Shown piece after piece: positions 54,161-62,913 of a stretch of 64,000 nt of DNA. The translations under genes were made by a program, and so were the position numbers. Origin of the DNA: Holophagales bacterium (GTDB lineage Bacteria > Acidobacteriota > Thermoanaerobaculia > Multivoradales > Multivoraceae); assembly GCA_009836625.1 (NCBI GenBank), contig VXVC01000004.1:310001-374000 (forward strand), in the 5' to 3' direction. How positions within the stretch are numbered: position 1 is the stretch's first letter; every line of letters begins with the position of its first letter. The notes beneath the pieces are model-generated. The model was not told the origin of the DNA and did not search any database. It saw only the letters and a program-made list of their open reading frames with translations.

Positions 54161-55282
54161 CTAGCCGCCGAAGGAGAAACGTGCGTACGCCTGCTCTGCG
54201 GTGCTGAACCAGCGGAACGAAGACAGGCGGACTTCGTCCCAGGACTCGAAGATCTTCCGGTAGCCGGCGTCGACGGCCGCGTTCTCGTTCATCAGCTCGA
54301 ACGCGGCGTCACGTGACGCGGTCATGATCTCGTCGGAGAACGGACGCAGCGTGACGCCACCGTCGACCAGACGCTTGAGCGCAGCCGGGTTGACGGCGTC
54401 GTAGCGGGCGATCATGTTGATGTTGGCTTCGGCCGCGGCGGACTGGAAGATCTCCTGGTAGTCGAGCGGCAGGGAGTCCCAGGCGGCCTGGTTCACGTAG
54501 ACGGAGAGCGTCGGCCCCGGCTCCCACCAGCCGGGGTAGTAGTAATTCTTCGCCACCCGCTGGAAGCCGAGCTTCTCGTCGTCGTAGGGGCCTACCCATT
54601 CGGCGGCATCGACCACGCCGCGTTCCAGCGCCGGGTAGATCTCTCCGCCGGGAATCGTCTGGACAGTCACCCCGAGACGGCTCAGCACCTCGGCGCCCAG
54701 CCCCGGGATACGCATCTTCAGACCGCGGAGCTCGTCGAGGGTGTTGACCTCGCGCCGGAACCATCCCCCCATCTGGCCGCCGGTGTTGCCGGCGGGGAAG
54801 TTCACGATGTTGAAGTCCGCGAAGACCTCGCGCATCAGTTCGAGCCCGCCGCCGTGGTAGAGCCAGGCGTTCTGCTGGCGGGTGTTGAGCCCGAAAGGCA
54901 TCGCCGTGTCGAAGGCGAGAGCCGGATTCTTGCCGGTGTAGTAGTAGCTCGCCGTGTGCCCGAGTTCGACCGTCCCCTGCTGAACCGCGTCCAGGACACC
55001 CAGTCCGGGCACGAGTTCCCCGGCGGGGTAGGGGCGGATTCGGAACCGGCCCTCGGACAGGTTCTCCACCCGATCAGCGAGTACCTCGGCGCCGCCGAAG
55101 ATCGTGTCAAGGCCCCGGGGGAAACTCGACGCCAGCCGCCAGTTCAGCCGCGGGCTCGTCACCACCGCGGGTCCACCGGCTTCCGGATCTGCCGCCGGCC
55201 CCCCGCAGGCGGCGAGCGTACCGGCGCCGGCCGTGGCCAGAGCGGCCTTGCCGAGAAAGTCCCTGCGTCCCAGCTTCTTCAT
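54161..55282 (-). CDS. dctP: TRAP transporter substrate-binding protein (DctP), Tat lipoprotein
   Basis: A 373-residue binding protein with a twin-arginine signal (GRRDFLGKAAL) and a lipobox LAAC (Cys26). The DctP hallmark regions are present, for example LKMRIPGLGAEVLSRLGVTV and PGGEIYPALERGVVDAAEWV. Arg in the first of these usually clamps a ligand carboxylate, so the ligand is probably a carboxylic acid such as a methylated amino acid. It is the only binding protein near the orphan DctQ/DctM pair at 48331. The ribosome binding site is GGAGGGAAGG. Confidence 0.93.
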   Translation of the reverse strand: MKKLGRRDFLGKAALATAGAGTLAACGGPAADPEAGGPAVVTSPRLNWRLASSFPRGLDTIFGGAEVLADRVENLSEGRFRIRPYPAGELVPGLGVLDAVQQGTVELGHTASYYYTGKNPALAFDTAMPFGLNTRQQNAWLYHGGGLELMREVFADFNIVNFPAGNTGGQMGGWFRREVNTLDELRGLKMRIPGLGAEVLSRLGVTVQTIPGGEIYPALERGVVDAAEWVGPYDDEKLGFQRVAKNYYYPGWWEPGPTLSVYVNQAAWDSLPLDYQEIFQSAAAEANINMIARYDAVNPAALKRLVDGGVTLRPFSDEIMTASRDAAFELMNENAAVDAGYRKIFESWDEVRLSSFRWFSTAEQAYARFSFGG

Positions 55283-55313
55283 GCCTTCCCTCCCGTGGCC
55301 GCTTGAGGCCGGC

Positions 55314-55319
55314 AGTCTA
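55314..55319 (-). promoter_or_regulatory. candidate -10 box for dctP
   Basis: The minus strand reads TAGACT about 32 bases before the dctP ATG, in the 42-base gap before trxB ends. Confidence 0.35.
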
Positions 55320-55324
55320 CGCGA

Positions 55325-56278
55325 TCACTCGGCGTCGCTCAGCCAGCGCTCGGCGTCGATCGCCGCCTGACAGCCGGTGCCAGCGGCCGTGACCGCCTGC
55401 CGGTAGATCGGATCCATCACGTCGCCGCAGGCGAAGACGCCCTCGATGTCCGTTGCCGTGCCTGGATGGCGGACCTTCAGGTAGCCGACATCGTCCATTG
55501 TCAGCTTGCCGCGGAACAGTTCGGTGTTCGGGTTGTGGCCGATCGCCATGAAGACGCCCTGGCAGGGGAAGTCAGACTCCTCGCCGGACCGGGGGTCGCG
55601 AAGCCGCACGCCGTGAACGCCCTCTTCCTGGGTGCCGTAGATCTCCTCGACGGTTGCGTGGAACCGCCAGGCGATCTTCTCGTTAGCGGCCGCGCGCTCG
55701 CGCATGATGACCGAGGCCCGCAGCTCGCCGCGGCGATGGACGATCGTCACTCTGCTGGCGAACTTGGTCAGGAACGTTGCCTCCTCCATCGCCGTGTCTC
55801 CGCCCCCCACGACCACCAGCTCCTTGTCCCGGAAGAAGAAGCCGTCGCAGGTGGCGCAGGCCGAAACGCCGTACCCCATCAGCTCCGCTTCCGACGCCAG
55901 CCCCAGTTGGCGGGCCGAGGCGCCGGTGGCGATGATCAGCGCGTCCGTCCGGTACTCGCCGCCGTCCGTCTCGAGCCGGAACGGCCGCTCGCTCAGGTCC
56001 ACGGCAAGGCCCGTCTCGAAGCGGGTATCGGCCCCGAAACGCTGGGCCTGCGCCCGCATCTGATCGATCAGCTCGGGCCCCATGATCCCCTTCGGGAAAC
56101 CTGGGTAGTTCTCGACATCGGTTGTGATCGTCAGTTGCCCGCCGGGCTGGGCGCCCTCGAGAACCAGCGGCGCGAGATCGGCGCGCGCGGCGTACAGGGC
56201 CGCGGTGAGTCCCGCGGGTCCCGATCCGAGGATGGTCAGCCGGCGGTGGTCTGAAGAAGCGGACGGAGCGGTCGTCAT
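55325..56278 (-). CDS. trxB: thioredoxin-disulfide reductase
   Basis: A 317-residue flavoprotein. The FAD motif is [17 protein letters not shown] (residues 17-33), the redox-active CATC is at Cys141/Cys144, and the NADPH motif is [15 protein letters not shown]. The C-terminal FAD segment is [17 protein letters not shown]. It reduces thioredoxin in the cytoplasm. It is the last gene of the minus-strand operon and overlaps pssA by 4 bases. I chose the ATG at 56278. Confidence 0.96.
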   Translation of the reverse strand: MTTAPSASSDHRRLTILGSGPAGLTAALYAARADLAPLVLEGAQPGGQLTITTDVENYPGFPKGIMGPELIDQMRAQAQRFGADTRFETGLAVDLSERPFRLETDGGEYRTDALIIATGASARQLGLASEAELMGYGVSACATCDGFFFRDKELVVVGGGDTAMEEATFLTKFASRVTIVHRRGELRASVIMRERAAANEKIAWRFHATVEEIYGTQEEGVHGVRLRDPRSGEESDFPCQGVFMAIGHNPNTELFRGKLTMDDVGYLKVRHPGTATDIEGVFACGDVMDPIYRQAVTAAGTGCQAAIDAERWLSDAE

Positions 56279-57045
56279 CGGCCGCGGAGCGTAGCAGCGC
56301 GAAGACGGATTGCTCGGCGGCGTCGCCTGAGGCGGCGGACGACCCACGCGGTAGGCCCGGAGAGCGCGTAGCTGGCCGCCCCGACCAGGAAGAAGAGACC
56401 GATGTGGATCAGCGCCAGCACGGCGATCGAAGCGATCACCAGCACTACCCGGAAACTCCGCCGGCGCCGGAAATCGATCTCCTTGAAGCTGACGTAGCGA
56501 AACGTGGAAACGGCGAGCAGGCCGACCACCACCAGAGCGGACAGAACGACGATCTGGAGAAGGAAGGAGTCGCCTCGGGTGTCGACGAAGAAGAGAATCG
56601 AGCCGATCGCTCCCGCGGCGGCGGGCGCCGGCAGCCCGATGAAGTAGGCCGGGTCGGCCGTGCGGCGGCTGACGTTGAAGCGGGCCAGACGGGCGGCGTT
56701 GCAGAGCAGGTAGACGGCCGGTGCCGCGAAACCCACGCGACCGAGTTCGTGGAGGCCCCAGAGGTAGCAGAGCAACGCCGGTGCGAGGCCGAACGACACC
56801 AGGTCGGCCAGCGAGTCGTACTCCCTGCCGAATGGGCTCGCGGTACCGGTCAGGCGGGCTATCCGGCCGTCCAGCGTGTCGAGGCAGGCCGCGGCGAACA
56901 GCATGAGCACGGCCGTCTGGAACTGCCCTTCGAGACCAGCCAGCAGGGCGTAGAAGCCAAGCAGCATGTTGGCGGTGGTGAACAGGCTCGGGATCACGTA
57001 GGCCCCGGCCCGCAACGGTCTCGGCTTGCGAGGTTTCCAGTTCAT
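56275..57045 (-). CDS. pssA: CDP-diacylglycerol-serine O-phosphatidyltransferase
   Basis: A 256-residue membrane enzyme with the full CDP-alcohol transferase motif: Asp59-Gly60-x2-Ala63-Arg64-x8-Gly73-x3-Asp77-x3-Asp81. About seven transmembrane helices surround it. It makes phosphatidylserine from CDP-diacylglycerol and serine. It is encoded right after psd, whose product decarboxylates its product. The genes overlap by 4 bases. Confidence 0.95.
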   Translation of the reverse strand: MNWKPRKPRPLRAGAYVIPSLFTTANMLLGFYALLAGLEGQFQTAVLMLFAAACLDTLDGRIARLTGTASPFGREYDSLADLVSFGLAPALLCYLWGLHELGRVGFAAPAVYLLCNAARLARFNVSRRTADPAYFIGLPAPAAAGAIGSILFFVDTRGDSFLLQIVVLSALVVVGLLAVSTFRYVSFKEIDFRRRRSFRVVLVIASIAVLALIHIGLFFLVGAASYALSGPTAWVVRRLRRRRRAIRLRAATLRGR

Positions 57046-57740
57046 GGAGAGTTTCCGGTTCGAACCGCGGGTCTCCGGACCGGCAAGTCCTCCGGTGGCG
57101 GTGTGGACGGGTCCGTGGGCATGGCGAGCGGTGTCTCGCCGGAGATCACCCGCTGGCCCTTCTCGACCAGGGGATCGTAGGACAGCGGCACGAACACGTC
57201 GACCCGGGAGCCGAACTTGATCAGGCCGAGAGGTTCGCCCTGGATCACCCGCTGACCGGCCTGGACATGGGCAACGACGCGTCGGGCCACCAGACCGGCG
57301 ATCTGGCGCACGGCGATGAGATCGCCCTGGGACCGGCGCAGCAGGGTGAGGTGATTCTCGTTCACGTCGCCCGCCTCCTTGCGATAGGCGGGGAGCTTCT
57401 TTCCCGGTGTCGCGATGCTGCCGATCACCACGCCCTCGACCGGAGTCTTCTGCGTATGGACGTTGAAGACCGACAGGAAGATGGAGATGCGCCTCCAGGC
57501 TTCCTCCCCGAGGGCGCTGTCCGTGATCACCTCCACGGCGATCACCGTTCCTTCGGCCGGAGACAGGACGACGTCGGGCGGTCCCTCGTAGTTTCGCGTG
57601 GGGTCGCGGAAGAAGAGGAGCAGCAGGACGCCGAGGACGGCCATCGCGCCTGCGGCGACGTGCCAGCCGAGCGGCCAGAAGACGGCCGCCGCGGCCAGAA
57701 ACGGCAGCACGAACGGCCAGGCCTCCCGAGCGAATCTCAT
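57042..57740 (-). CDS. psd: phosphatidylserine decarboxylase proenzyme
   Basis: A 232-residue short-type Psd with two N-terminal membrane helices. The catalytic region has HTQKTPVEG and the self-cleavage site KFGSRVDVF, where Ser178 would become the pyruvoyl group. It converts phosphatidylserine to phosphatidylethanolamine. The C-terminal Pro-rich tail is unusual but short. It is followed by pssA with a 4-base overlap. Confidence 0.95.
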   Translation of the reverse strand: MRFAREAWPFVLPFLAAAAVFWPLGWHVAAGAMAVLGVLLLLFFRDPTRNYEGPPDVVLSPAEGTVIAVEVITDSALGEEAWRRISIFLSVFNVHTQKTPVEGVVIGSIATPGKKLPAYRKEAGDVNENHLTLLRRSQGDLIAVRQIAGLVARRVVAHVQAGQRVIQGEPLGLIKFGSRVDVFVPLSYDPLVEKGQRVISGETPLAMPTDPSTPPPEDLPVRRPAVRTGNSP

Positions 57741-57767
57741 CCGCAGGGCGCGCCCGGAAGAGTGGCG

Positions 57768-57995
57768 CTAGCTGGCTGCCTGAAGGGCGTGGGACCGGAT
57801 GATCGACTCCATGCGGTCCTTGAGAGCGAGCTTGTGGAGCTTGATGCGCTTGGCCTCGGTTTGATCCGTCGGCGACAGGACGGGGCGGCCGACCAGCTTC
57901 TCGAGTTGACTCTCACAGGCCTGATGCTCTTCGTAGAGCTTCTTGAACTCGCCGTCCTGCGCCAGAAGTTCTTCCTTGACTGCGTCATCGCTCAT
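57768..57995 (-). CDS. YdcH-like DUF465 protein
   Basis: A 75-residue helical hairpin protein with EEHQACESQLEKL and a C-terminal KRIKLHKLALKDRMESIIR, the DUF465/YdcH pattern. Function is unknown in the family. It lies between tsaB (4-base overlap) and psd. Confidence 0.88.
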   Translation of the reverse strand: MSDDAVKEELLAQDGEFKKLYEEHQACESQLEKLVGRPVLSPTDQTEAKRIKLHKLALKDRMESIIRSHALQAAS

Positions 57996-58705
57996 TCGGT
58001 GCGCGCCTCCCTTCGTGGTCGTTCGCCGGCCTTCCGCGTGGCCTGGTTTGAGCGTACCAGCTTGGGCGCACTCGTCGCGGGCGGGCGCAGGTAGAGAGGC
58101 TCGACGAGCGTCGAGAGACCCCAGGGAAAGTCACCGTTCCGCATCCGGAGCAGCAGGTTCGGGGCGAGTTCTCTCGCCTCGACCGCGCCGGCCGGAAGCT
58201 CCAGAGCGGATACTCCGTGGCCGACGAGAGGGAGCGCGCTGCGCTCCAGGTCGGCCCGGCTTGTGATCACAGACGGCCCGTCGGACCGGGCCGTACCGTC
58301 GGCTCCCAGCCGCACGCGCTGGGTGAACCAGCGGTCCCGGTGCGCGTCGACGACCGCCAGGACCACACGGGCCGGAGCGGCGGTCCGCTCGGCGTAGTGC
58401 GAGGCCAGGACCTCGAACGTGGACACCGCGCCCGCGCGCACTCCGGAGGCCTGGTGCAGGCCGATCGCGGTGGCCAGGCCAACCCGCAGGCCGGTGAAGC
58501 TGCCGGGACCCCTGGCCGCTCCGATTCCCCCCAGGTCGTGGGCTTCGAGACCCGCGCCTGCCAGCAGTTCGTGGATCATCGCGATCAGTTCGCGCGACGA
58601 ACGGCCCTGAGGTGTGGCGAGTGTGTCGACCCGATCGGGTAGAGCGAGCGCTACGCTGACGACGGGTGAGCCGGTGTCGAAGGCGAGCAGCGGCCCGGAA
58701 GGCAT
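57992..58705 (-). CDS. tsaB: tRNA N6-threonylcarbamoyladenosine biosynthesis protein TsaB
   Basis: A 237-residue ASKHA-fold protein. The first phosphate-like loop is AFDTGSPVVSVALALPD, and the conserved RGPGSFTGLRVGLATAIGL follows at about residues 65-83. TsaB is the scaffold partner of TsaD in making t6A37 on ANN-decoding tRNAs. It is the first gene of the tsaB-ydcH-psd-pssA-trxB operon. It is divergent from mutS, with only 27 bases between the starts. Confidence 0.94.
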   Translation of the reverse strand: MPSGPLLAFDTGSPVVSVALALPDRVDTLATPQGRSSRELIAMIHELLAGAGLEAHDLGGIGAARGPGSFTGLRVGLATAIGLHQASGVRAGAVSTFEVLASHYAERTAAPARVVLAVVDAHRDRWFTQRVRLGADGTARSDGPSVITSRADLERSALPLVGHGVSALELPAGAVEARELAPNLLLRMRNGDFPWGLSTLVEPLYLRPPATSAPKLVRSNQATRKAGERPRREARTE

Positions 58706-58715
58706 GGCCGCTCAC

Positions 58716-58721
58716 TATACT
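58716..58721 (+). promoter_or_regulatory. candidate -10 box for mutS, possibly leaderless
   Basis: TATACT ends 11 bases before the proposed GTG start at 58733. The tsaB/mutS gap is too short for a conventional leader. Confidence 0.45.
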
Positions 58722-58732
58722 GGCGATCGTCC

Positions 58733-61453
58733 GTGGACGGGAGCGCTGCAAAGAACGCGGGGGATGCACGGACACCCGCCGGTCGATCGGCCTGCCCGGA
58801 CCGGGACATCGCGGCGCTCACGCCGATGCTCCGGCACTACCTGACGGTCAAGGCCGAGTATCCGGACGCGATCCTGCTGTACCGGATGGGCGACTTCTTC
58901 GAGCTGTTCTTCGAGGACGCCACGACCGCCGCGCCGGTACTCGACGTCGCCCTCACCGCGCGCCAGAAGGGAACCGCTAGCGAGGCGCCGATGTGCGGGG
59001 TGCCGCACCATTCGGTCGAGTCCTACATCGCCAGGCTGCTCGACGCGGGCTACAAGGTCGCGGTCTGCGATCAGGTCGAGGATCCGGCGCAGGCCCGGGG
59101 ACTCGTGCGCCGGGAAGTGACACGGATCGTGACGCCGGGAACGATCAGCGATCTGGAGATGCTCGATCAGAACCGGCCGAACTACCTTGCCGGGATTCGC
59201 TTCAACGGCGGGGCAGGCGCCGGCGCGTTCCTCGACGTTTCTACCGGAGAGTTCTTCGTGCGCCGCTGGCCGGACGCGGCGCTCGCGGTGGACGATCTCG
59301 AACGGCTCGCGCCACGCGAGGTTCTCACGTGCGGCGGGGACTTCGAGAGGGCAGGCGCCGATCCGGGCGGACAGCTTCCGGCCTGGATCGATCGGGCCGG
59401 AGTCCCGCACACAGAGGTCGACGGCTCGGAGGCGCCGCGTTCGGCCTCCGCGGAGCGGGCCTTGCGCCGGCAGTTTCAGGTCGAGAATCTGCGCGGATTC
59501 GGCCTGGTGGAGGGCGAGGCCGCGGTCGCCGCCGCGGCACTCGTGCTGGAGTACGCGCGCCGCGCAGCCAGGTCGGAGATCGATCACGTAAGGGGTCTGG
59601 AAGTTCAGCACGACGACCGTTGCGTGGTGGTGGACGACACGACGCTGCGCAATCTCGAGGTCTTTCGTCACCTCCAGCACCAGGGAGGACGGACCCTTGT
59701 CGACGTCCTCGACCTCACGCGCACGGGGCCCGGCGCCCGCACACTGCGGCGCTGGCTGAGCCGGCCCCTCCGCGACGCCGGCGCCCTGCGGGAGCGTCAC
59801 GACGCGGTCGACGTGCTGCTTCGGAACATTCCGTTGCGGGAGTCGCTCCGCTCGCGGTTCAAGGGCATGGCTGACCTGGAGCGTCTGACGTCGCGGCTCG
59901 TCCTGGGGCGGATCAGTCCGCGGGAGGCGGGGGCAATGCGGGACACGCTGCGCGACGCCCCTGCCACGCTCGCGGCCGTTGCCGGGCTGGATGCAGACCT
60001 TTTCGCCCGCCTGGGGACGACGGACGTGCTGCCCGAGCTGCGGACGAGATTCGACGCGATACTGGCGGAGACGCCGGGTTCGCTGAAGGACGGCGGCGTG
60101 ATCGCGGCCGGCGTCGATCCCGAACTCGACCGGCTCCGGTCTCTGGCGCGGGACGGCAAGGGGCACATCGCGGCTCTGGAGGCCGCCGAGCGGGAGGCGA
60201 CGGGGATCCCCTCGCTGAAGGTCGGCTACAACCGGGTCTTCGGCTACTACCTGGAGGTGCGCAAGACCCAGCAGGAGCGCGTTCCGGAGCACTACGTGCG
60301 CCGGCAGACCCTGACGAACGCCGAACGCTACGTCACGGAGGACCTGAAGAAGCTGGAACAGCAGATCCTGGGCGCCGAGAGCGGCCAGCTAGCGCTGGAA
60401 CAGGAGATTTTCGAGTCGCTCCGGGCCGAGGCCGCCCGGGAGGCGTCGCGGCTGCTCACCCTGGCGAGTGCGCTGGCGCGGCTCGACAGTCTGACGGCTC
60501 TGGCGGAAGTTGCCGGCCGCTACGACTACGTTCGCCCCCGCATGCTGGCCACATCAGGCAGGATCGAGATCCGCGAGGGACGCCATCCCGTGGTCGAACG
60601 ATCGACGGCGGCCGTCCGGGGCGCTTCCGGCTTCGTGCCGAACGACGTTCGCCTCGACCGGGACCGGGAACAGATCATCCTGCTGACCGGTCCCAACATG
60701 GGCGGCAAGTCGACCTATCTCCGGCAGACGGCGCTGATCGTGCTGATGGCTCACGCGGGGTGTTTCGTCCCCGCGCAGAGCGCCGAGATCGGCCTGGTCG
60801 ACCGTATCTTCACCCGCGTTGGCGCCAGCGACGACCTGGCCCGCGGCGAATCGACGTTCATGGTCGAGATGGTCGAGACCGCGAACATCCTGCGTCACGC
60901 GACGCCGGACAGCCTGGTTGTTCTGGACGAAGTCGGCCGGGGAACGTCGACCTACGACGGTCTCTCCCTGGCATGGGCCATCATCGAACGCCTGCACGAG
61001 CACAACGGCTCGCTGGCCCTCTTCGCCACCCACTACCACGAACTCACCGGGCTGCCGGCGACGCTTTCACGGGTCAGGAACTCGCGAATGGCGGTGAAGG
61101 AGTGGCGGGACCAGATTCTGTTCCTGCACAGGGTGGCGGAAGGTCGCGCCGACAAGTCCTACGGTCTGCACGTGGCGCGCCTGGCCGGGGTACCCAGCGA
61201 GGTCATCGAGCGCGCCGCCGCGGTGCTCTCGAACATCGAGTCGCAGCAATACAGCTTCTCCGGCAAGCCCCGGGTCGTCGACGGCGCTTCCGGAGCGCCG
61301 CCAAGTCAGGGCGCGGACCAGCTTGCGCTATGGGGCGGCGAGGACGAGGCCGTGATCGAGGCGCTGAAGGCGGTCGACGTGGACCAGCTGACGCCCCTCG
61401 CCGCCCTGAACCTGCTCCAGACGCTGCAGAGCCGGCTTGGCGTGAAGCCCTAG
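58733..61453 (+). CDS. mutS: DNA mismatch repair protein MutS
   Basis: A 906-residue MutS. The mismatch-wedge motif is [12 protein letters not shown] (the usual Phe and Glu are present). The clamp and lever domains follow, then the ATPase with Walker A at Gly653-Ser660 (GPNMGGKS) and Walker B/signature [19 protein letters not shown] (Asp732, Glu733). A C-terminal dimerisation tail follows. The start is GTG; a later in-frame ATG at MLRHYLTV would remove about 30 non-conserved residues. Its TAG stop shares CTAG with the convergent ssb stop. Confidence 0.97.
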   Translation: MDGSAAKNAGDARTPAGRSACPDRDIAALTPMLRHYLTVKAEYPDAILLYRMGDFFELFFEDATTAAPVLDVALTARQKGTASEAPMCGVPHHSVESYIARLLDAGYKVAVCDQVEDPAQARGLVRREVTRIVTPGTISDLEMLDQNRPNYLAGIRFNGGAGAGAFLDVSTGEFFVRRWPDAALAVDDLERLAPREVLTCGGDFERAGADPGGQLPAWIDRAGVPHTEVDGSEAPRSASAERALRRQFQVENLRGFGLVEGEAAVAAAALVLEYARRAARSEIDHVRGLEVQHDDRCVVVDDTTLRNLEVFRHLQHQGGRTLVDVLDLTRTGPGARTLRRWLSRPLRDAGALRERHDAVDVLLRNIPLRESLRSRFKGMADLERLTSRLVLGRISPREAGAMRDTLRDAPATLAAVAGLDADLFARLGTTDVLPELRTRFDAILAETPGSLKDGGVIAAGVDPELDRLRSLARDGKGHIAALEAAEREATGIPSLKVGYNRVFGYYLEVRKTQQERVPEHYVRRQTLTNAERYVTEDLKKLEQQILGAESGQLALEQEIFESLRAEAAREASRLLTLASALARLDSLTALAEVAGRYDYVRPRMLATSGRIEIREGRHPVVERSTAAVRGASGFVPNDVRLDRDREQIILLTGPNMGGKSTYLRQTALIVLMAHAGCFVPAQSAEIGLVDRIFTRVGASDDLARGESTFMVEMVETANILRHATPDSLVVLDEVGRGTSTYDGLSLAWAIIERLHEHNGSLALFATHYHELTGLPATLSRVRNSRMAVKEWRDQILFLHRVAEGRADKSYGLHVARLAGVPSEVIERAAAVLSNIESQQYSFSGKPRVVDGASGAPPSQGADQLALWGGEDEAVIEALKAVDVDQLTPLAALNLLQTLQSRLGVKP

Positions 61454-61893
61454 AACGGGATGTCGTCGTCCTGTTCGCTGGCGTCGAAGCCCTGGTCGGG
61501 AGGCGCGGACTGGGGCTGTTCGCGGCGGCTCTGGCCCCCGTAGCCCTGCTGGCCCTGGTTGTCGGCGCGACTGCCCAGCATCTGGAAGTTGTCGCAGACG
61601 ATCTCGGTCATGAAACGCTTCTGACCGGTCTGCTGGTCGTCCCAGGAGCGGGTCTGCAACCGTCCCTCGACGGAGACGAGCTTGCCTCGGTTGAGGTACT
61701 GGCCTGCCACCTCTGCCTGCCTGCCCCAGCAAACGATGCGATGCCACTCCGTTTCTTCCTGGCGATTCCCGTCGCGGTCGCGCCAGCGGCGGTTGGTGGC
61801 GACGTTGAAGGTGGCGAGCGTCTGGCCGGACTGGGTGGTTCGGATTTCAGGATCGTTGCCGAGGCGGCCGATCAGGATCACTTTGTTGAGCAT
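61450..61893 (-). CDS. ssb: single-stranded DNA-binding protein
   Basis: A 147-residue SSB with a standard OB fold ([17 protein letters not shown], then [18 protein letters not shown]). A Gln/Gly-rich linker leads to the acidic tip DDDIPF, which recruits partners such as RecO. The gene is convergent with mutS and shares its stop (CTAG). A GAGAGGAAG ribosome binding site is present. Confidence 0.97.
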   Translation of the reverse strand: MLNKVILIGRLGNDPEIRTTQSGQTLATFNVATNRRWRDRDGNRQEETEWHRIVCWGRQAEVAGQYLNRGKLVSVEGRLQTRSWDDQQTGQKRFMTEIVCDNFQMLGSRADNQGQQGYGGQSRREQPQSAPPDQGFDASEQDDDIPF

Positions 61894-62052
61894 GTTCTGT
61901 TTCTTCCTCTCTCATTCGCGTTCAGTGCGTGGTGCGTCGTAGCGCCGGGGGCGTACCCCAGAGGGGTTTGGCGGAAACCCATTGTAGGTCCATCTGGCAG
62001 CGGAGTTGCCGCTGATTCTGCAGTCGGCCGGGTGCCCGGTGCGAGCCTGGCG

Positions 62053-62058
62053 TAGTGT
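62053..62058 (+). promoter_or_regulatory. candidate -10 box, possibly leaderless start
   Basis: TAGTGT ends 7 bases before the dtd ATG at 62066 with no ribosome binding site between. Confidence 0.35.
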
Positions 62059-62065
62059 CCCCTGC

Positions 62066-62503
62066 ATGCGGCTGGTCGTGCAGCGGGTGGCGGGAGCCGA
62101 GGTCTCGGTCGACGGCCAGTCGGTGGGGAAGACAGGCGCCGGCATGGTGGTCCTTGCCGGCGTGGAAGTCGGCGACGGTCTGGATCAGGTCGAGGCGGCC
62201 GCGGCCAAGTTGGTCGGGCTCCGGTTCTTCGACGACGAGCGGGGGCGCATGAACCTCGACGTGCGCCGGTCGGGCGGGTCGATACTCCTTGTATCCCAGT
62301 TCACGCTGGCCGCGTCGACGCGCAAGGGGAGGCGGCCGTCGTTCGACCGGGCCGCGCCGCCGGAGGTGGCCGAGCCCCTGCTCCAGGAACTCCGCCGTCG
62401 GCTGGAGGCTGCCGGCGTGCAGGTGGAGTGCGGGCGTTTCGGAGCGCGGATGCGGGTGGACCTGGTCAACGATGGACCGGTCACCTTCGTGCTGGACTTC
62501 TAG
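62066..62503 (+). CDS. dtd: D-aminoacyl-tRNA deacylase
   Basis: A 145-residue DTD with MRLVVQRVAGAEVSVDG at the N-terminus and the substrate-chamber motif LLVSQFTLAAST. The second conserved segment, NDGPVTFVLDF, is at the C-terminus. It removes D-amino acids mischarged on tRNA. The start at 62066 matches the family exactly. It ends directly against the convergent HU gene. Confidence 0.95.
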   Translation: MRLVVQRVAGAEVSVDGQSVGKTGAGMVVLAGVEVGDGLDQVEAAAAKLVGLRFFDDERGRMNLDVRRSGGSILLVSQFTLAASTRKGRRPSFDRAAPPEVAEPLLQELRRRLEAAGVQVECGRFGARMRVDLVNDGPVTFVLDF

Positions 62504-62770
62504 CTAGAGGTTCTTGAGTTCCTTGCCGGGCTTGAAGCGAACCGTCTTTCCGGGGGAGATCGTCACCTCGACCCCGGTCTTGGGATTGCGGCCCACGCCG
62601 CGCTTGCGATCGCGCACCTGAAAGACGCCGAAACCGCGCAACTCGATGCGCTTGCCGTCGCCGAGAGCGTCCTTCATCGCGCCGAGGATCGTGTCGACGG
62701 CGCGCGCCGCCTTGACCCGGGGAAGGTCGGAGTTCTCCGCGACCCGGTTGACGATGTCCGCCTTGATCAT
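62504..62770 (-). CDS. hup: HU/IHF family DNA-binding protein
   Basis: An 88-residue histone-like protein. The DNA-arm signature is GFGVFQVRDRKRGVGRNPKTG, with proline in place for DNA intercalation, followed by the PGKTVRFKPGKELKN tail. It compacts and bends DNA as a dimer. A strong GGGAGGAGG ribosome binding site and a TAGAAT -10 precede it. Confidence 0.96.
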   Translation of the reverse strand: MIKADIVNRVAENSDLPRVKAARAVDTILGAMKDALGDGKRIELRGFGVFQVRDRKRGVGRNPKTGVEVTISPGKTVRFKPGKELKNL

Positions 62771-62833
62771 CTCGCGCCTCCTCCCTGAATCCGTCGGCCG
62801 AAACGATCGGCCACGGCCCGACGTGGACCGTCG

Positions 62834-62839
62834 ATTCTA
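62834..62839 (-). promoter_or_regulatory. -10 box of the HU gene
   Basis: The minus strand reads TAGAAT about 64 bases before the HU start, the best -10 match in the window. The divergent gap 62771-62913 also serves the TPR gene. Confidence 0.5.
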
Positions 62840-62897
62840 ACCCGGGCGGCGGTCCCGGTAAAGAGTCTGGGCGGCCGAAGTGGGCGCGGGAGAGTGT

Positions 62898-62903
62898 TAC
62901 CCT
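62898..62903 (+). promoter_or_regulatory. candidate -10 box, possibly leaderless start
   Basis: TACCCT ends 10 bases before the ATG at 62914; no ribosome binding site is present. Confidence 0.4.
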
Positions 62904-62913
62904 TGGGCGCTCC

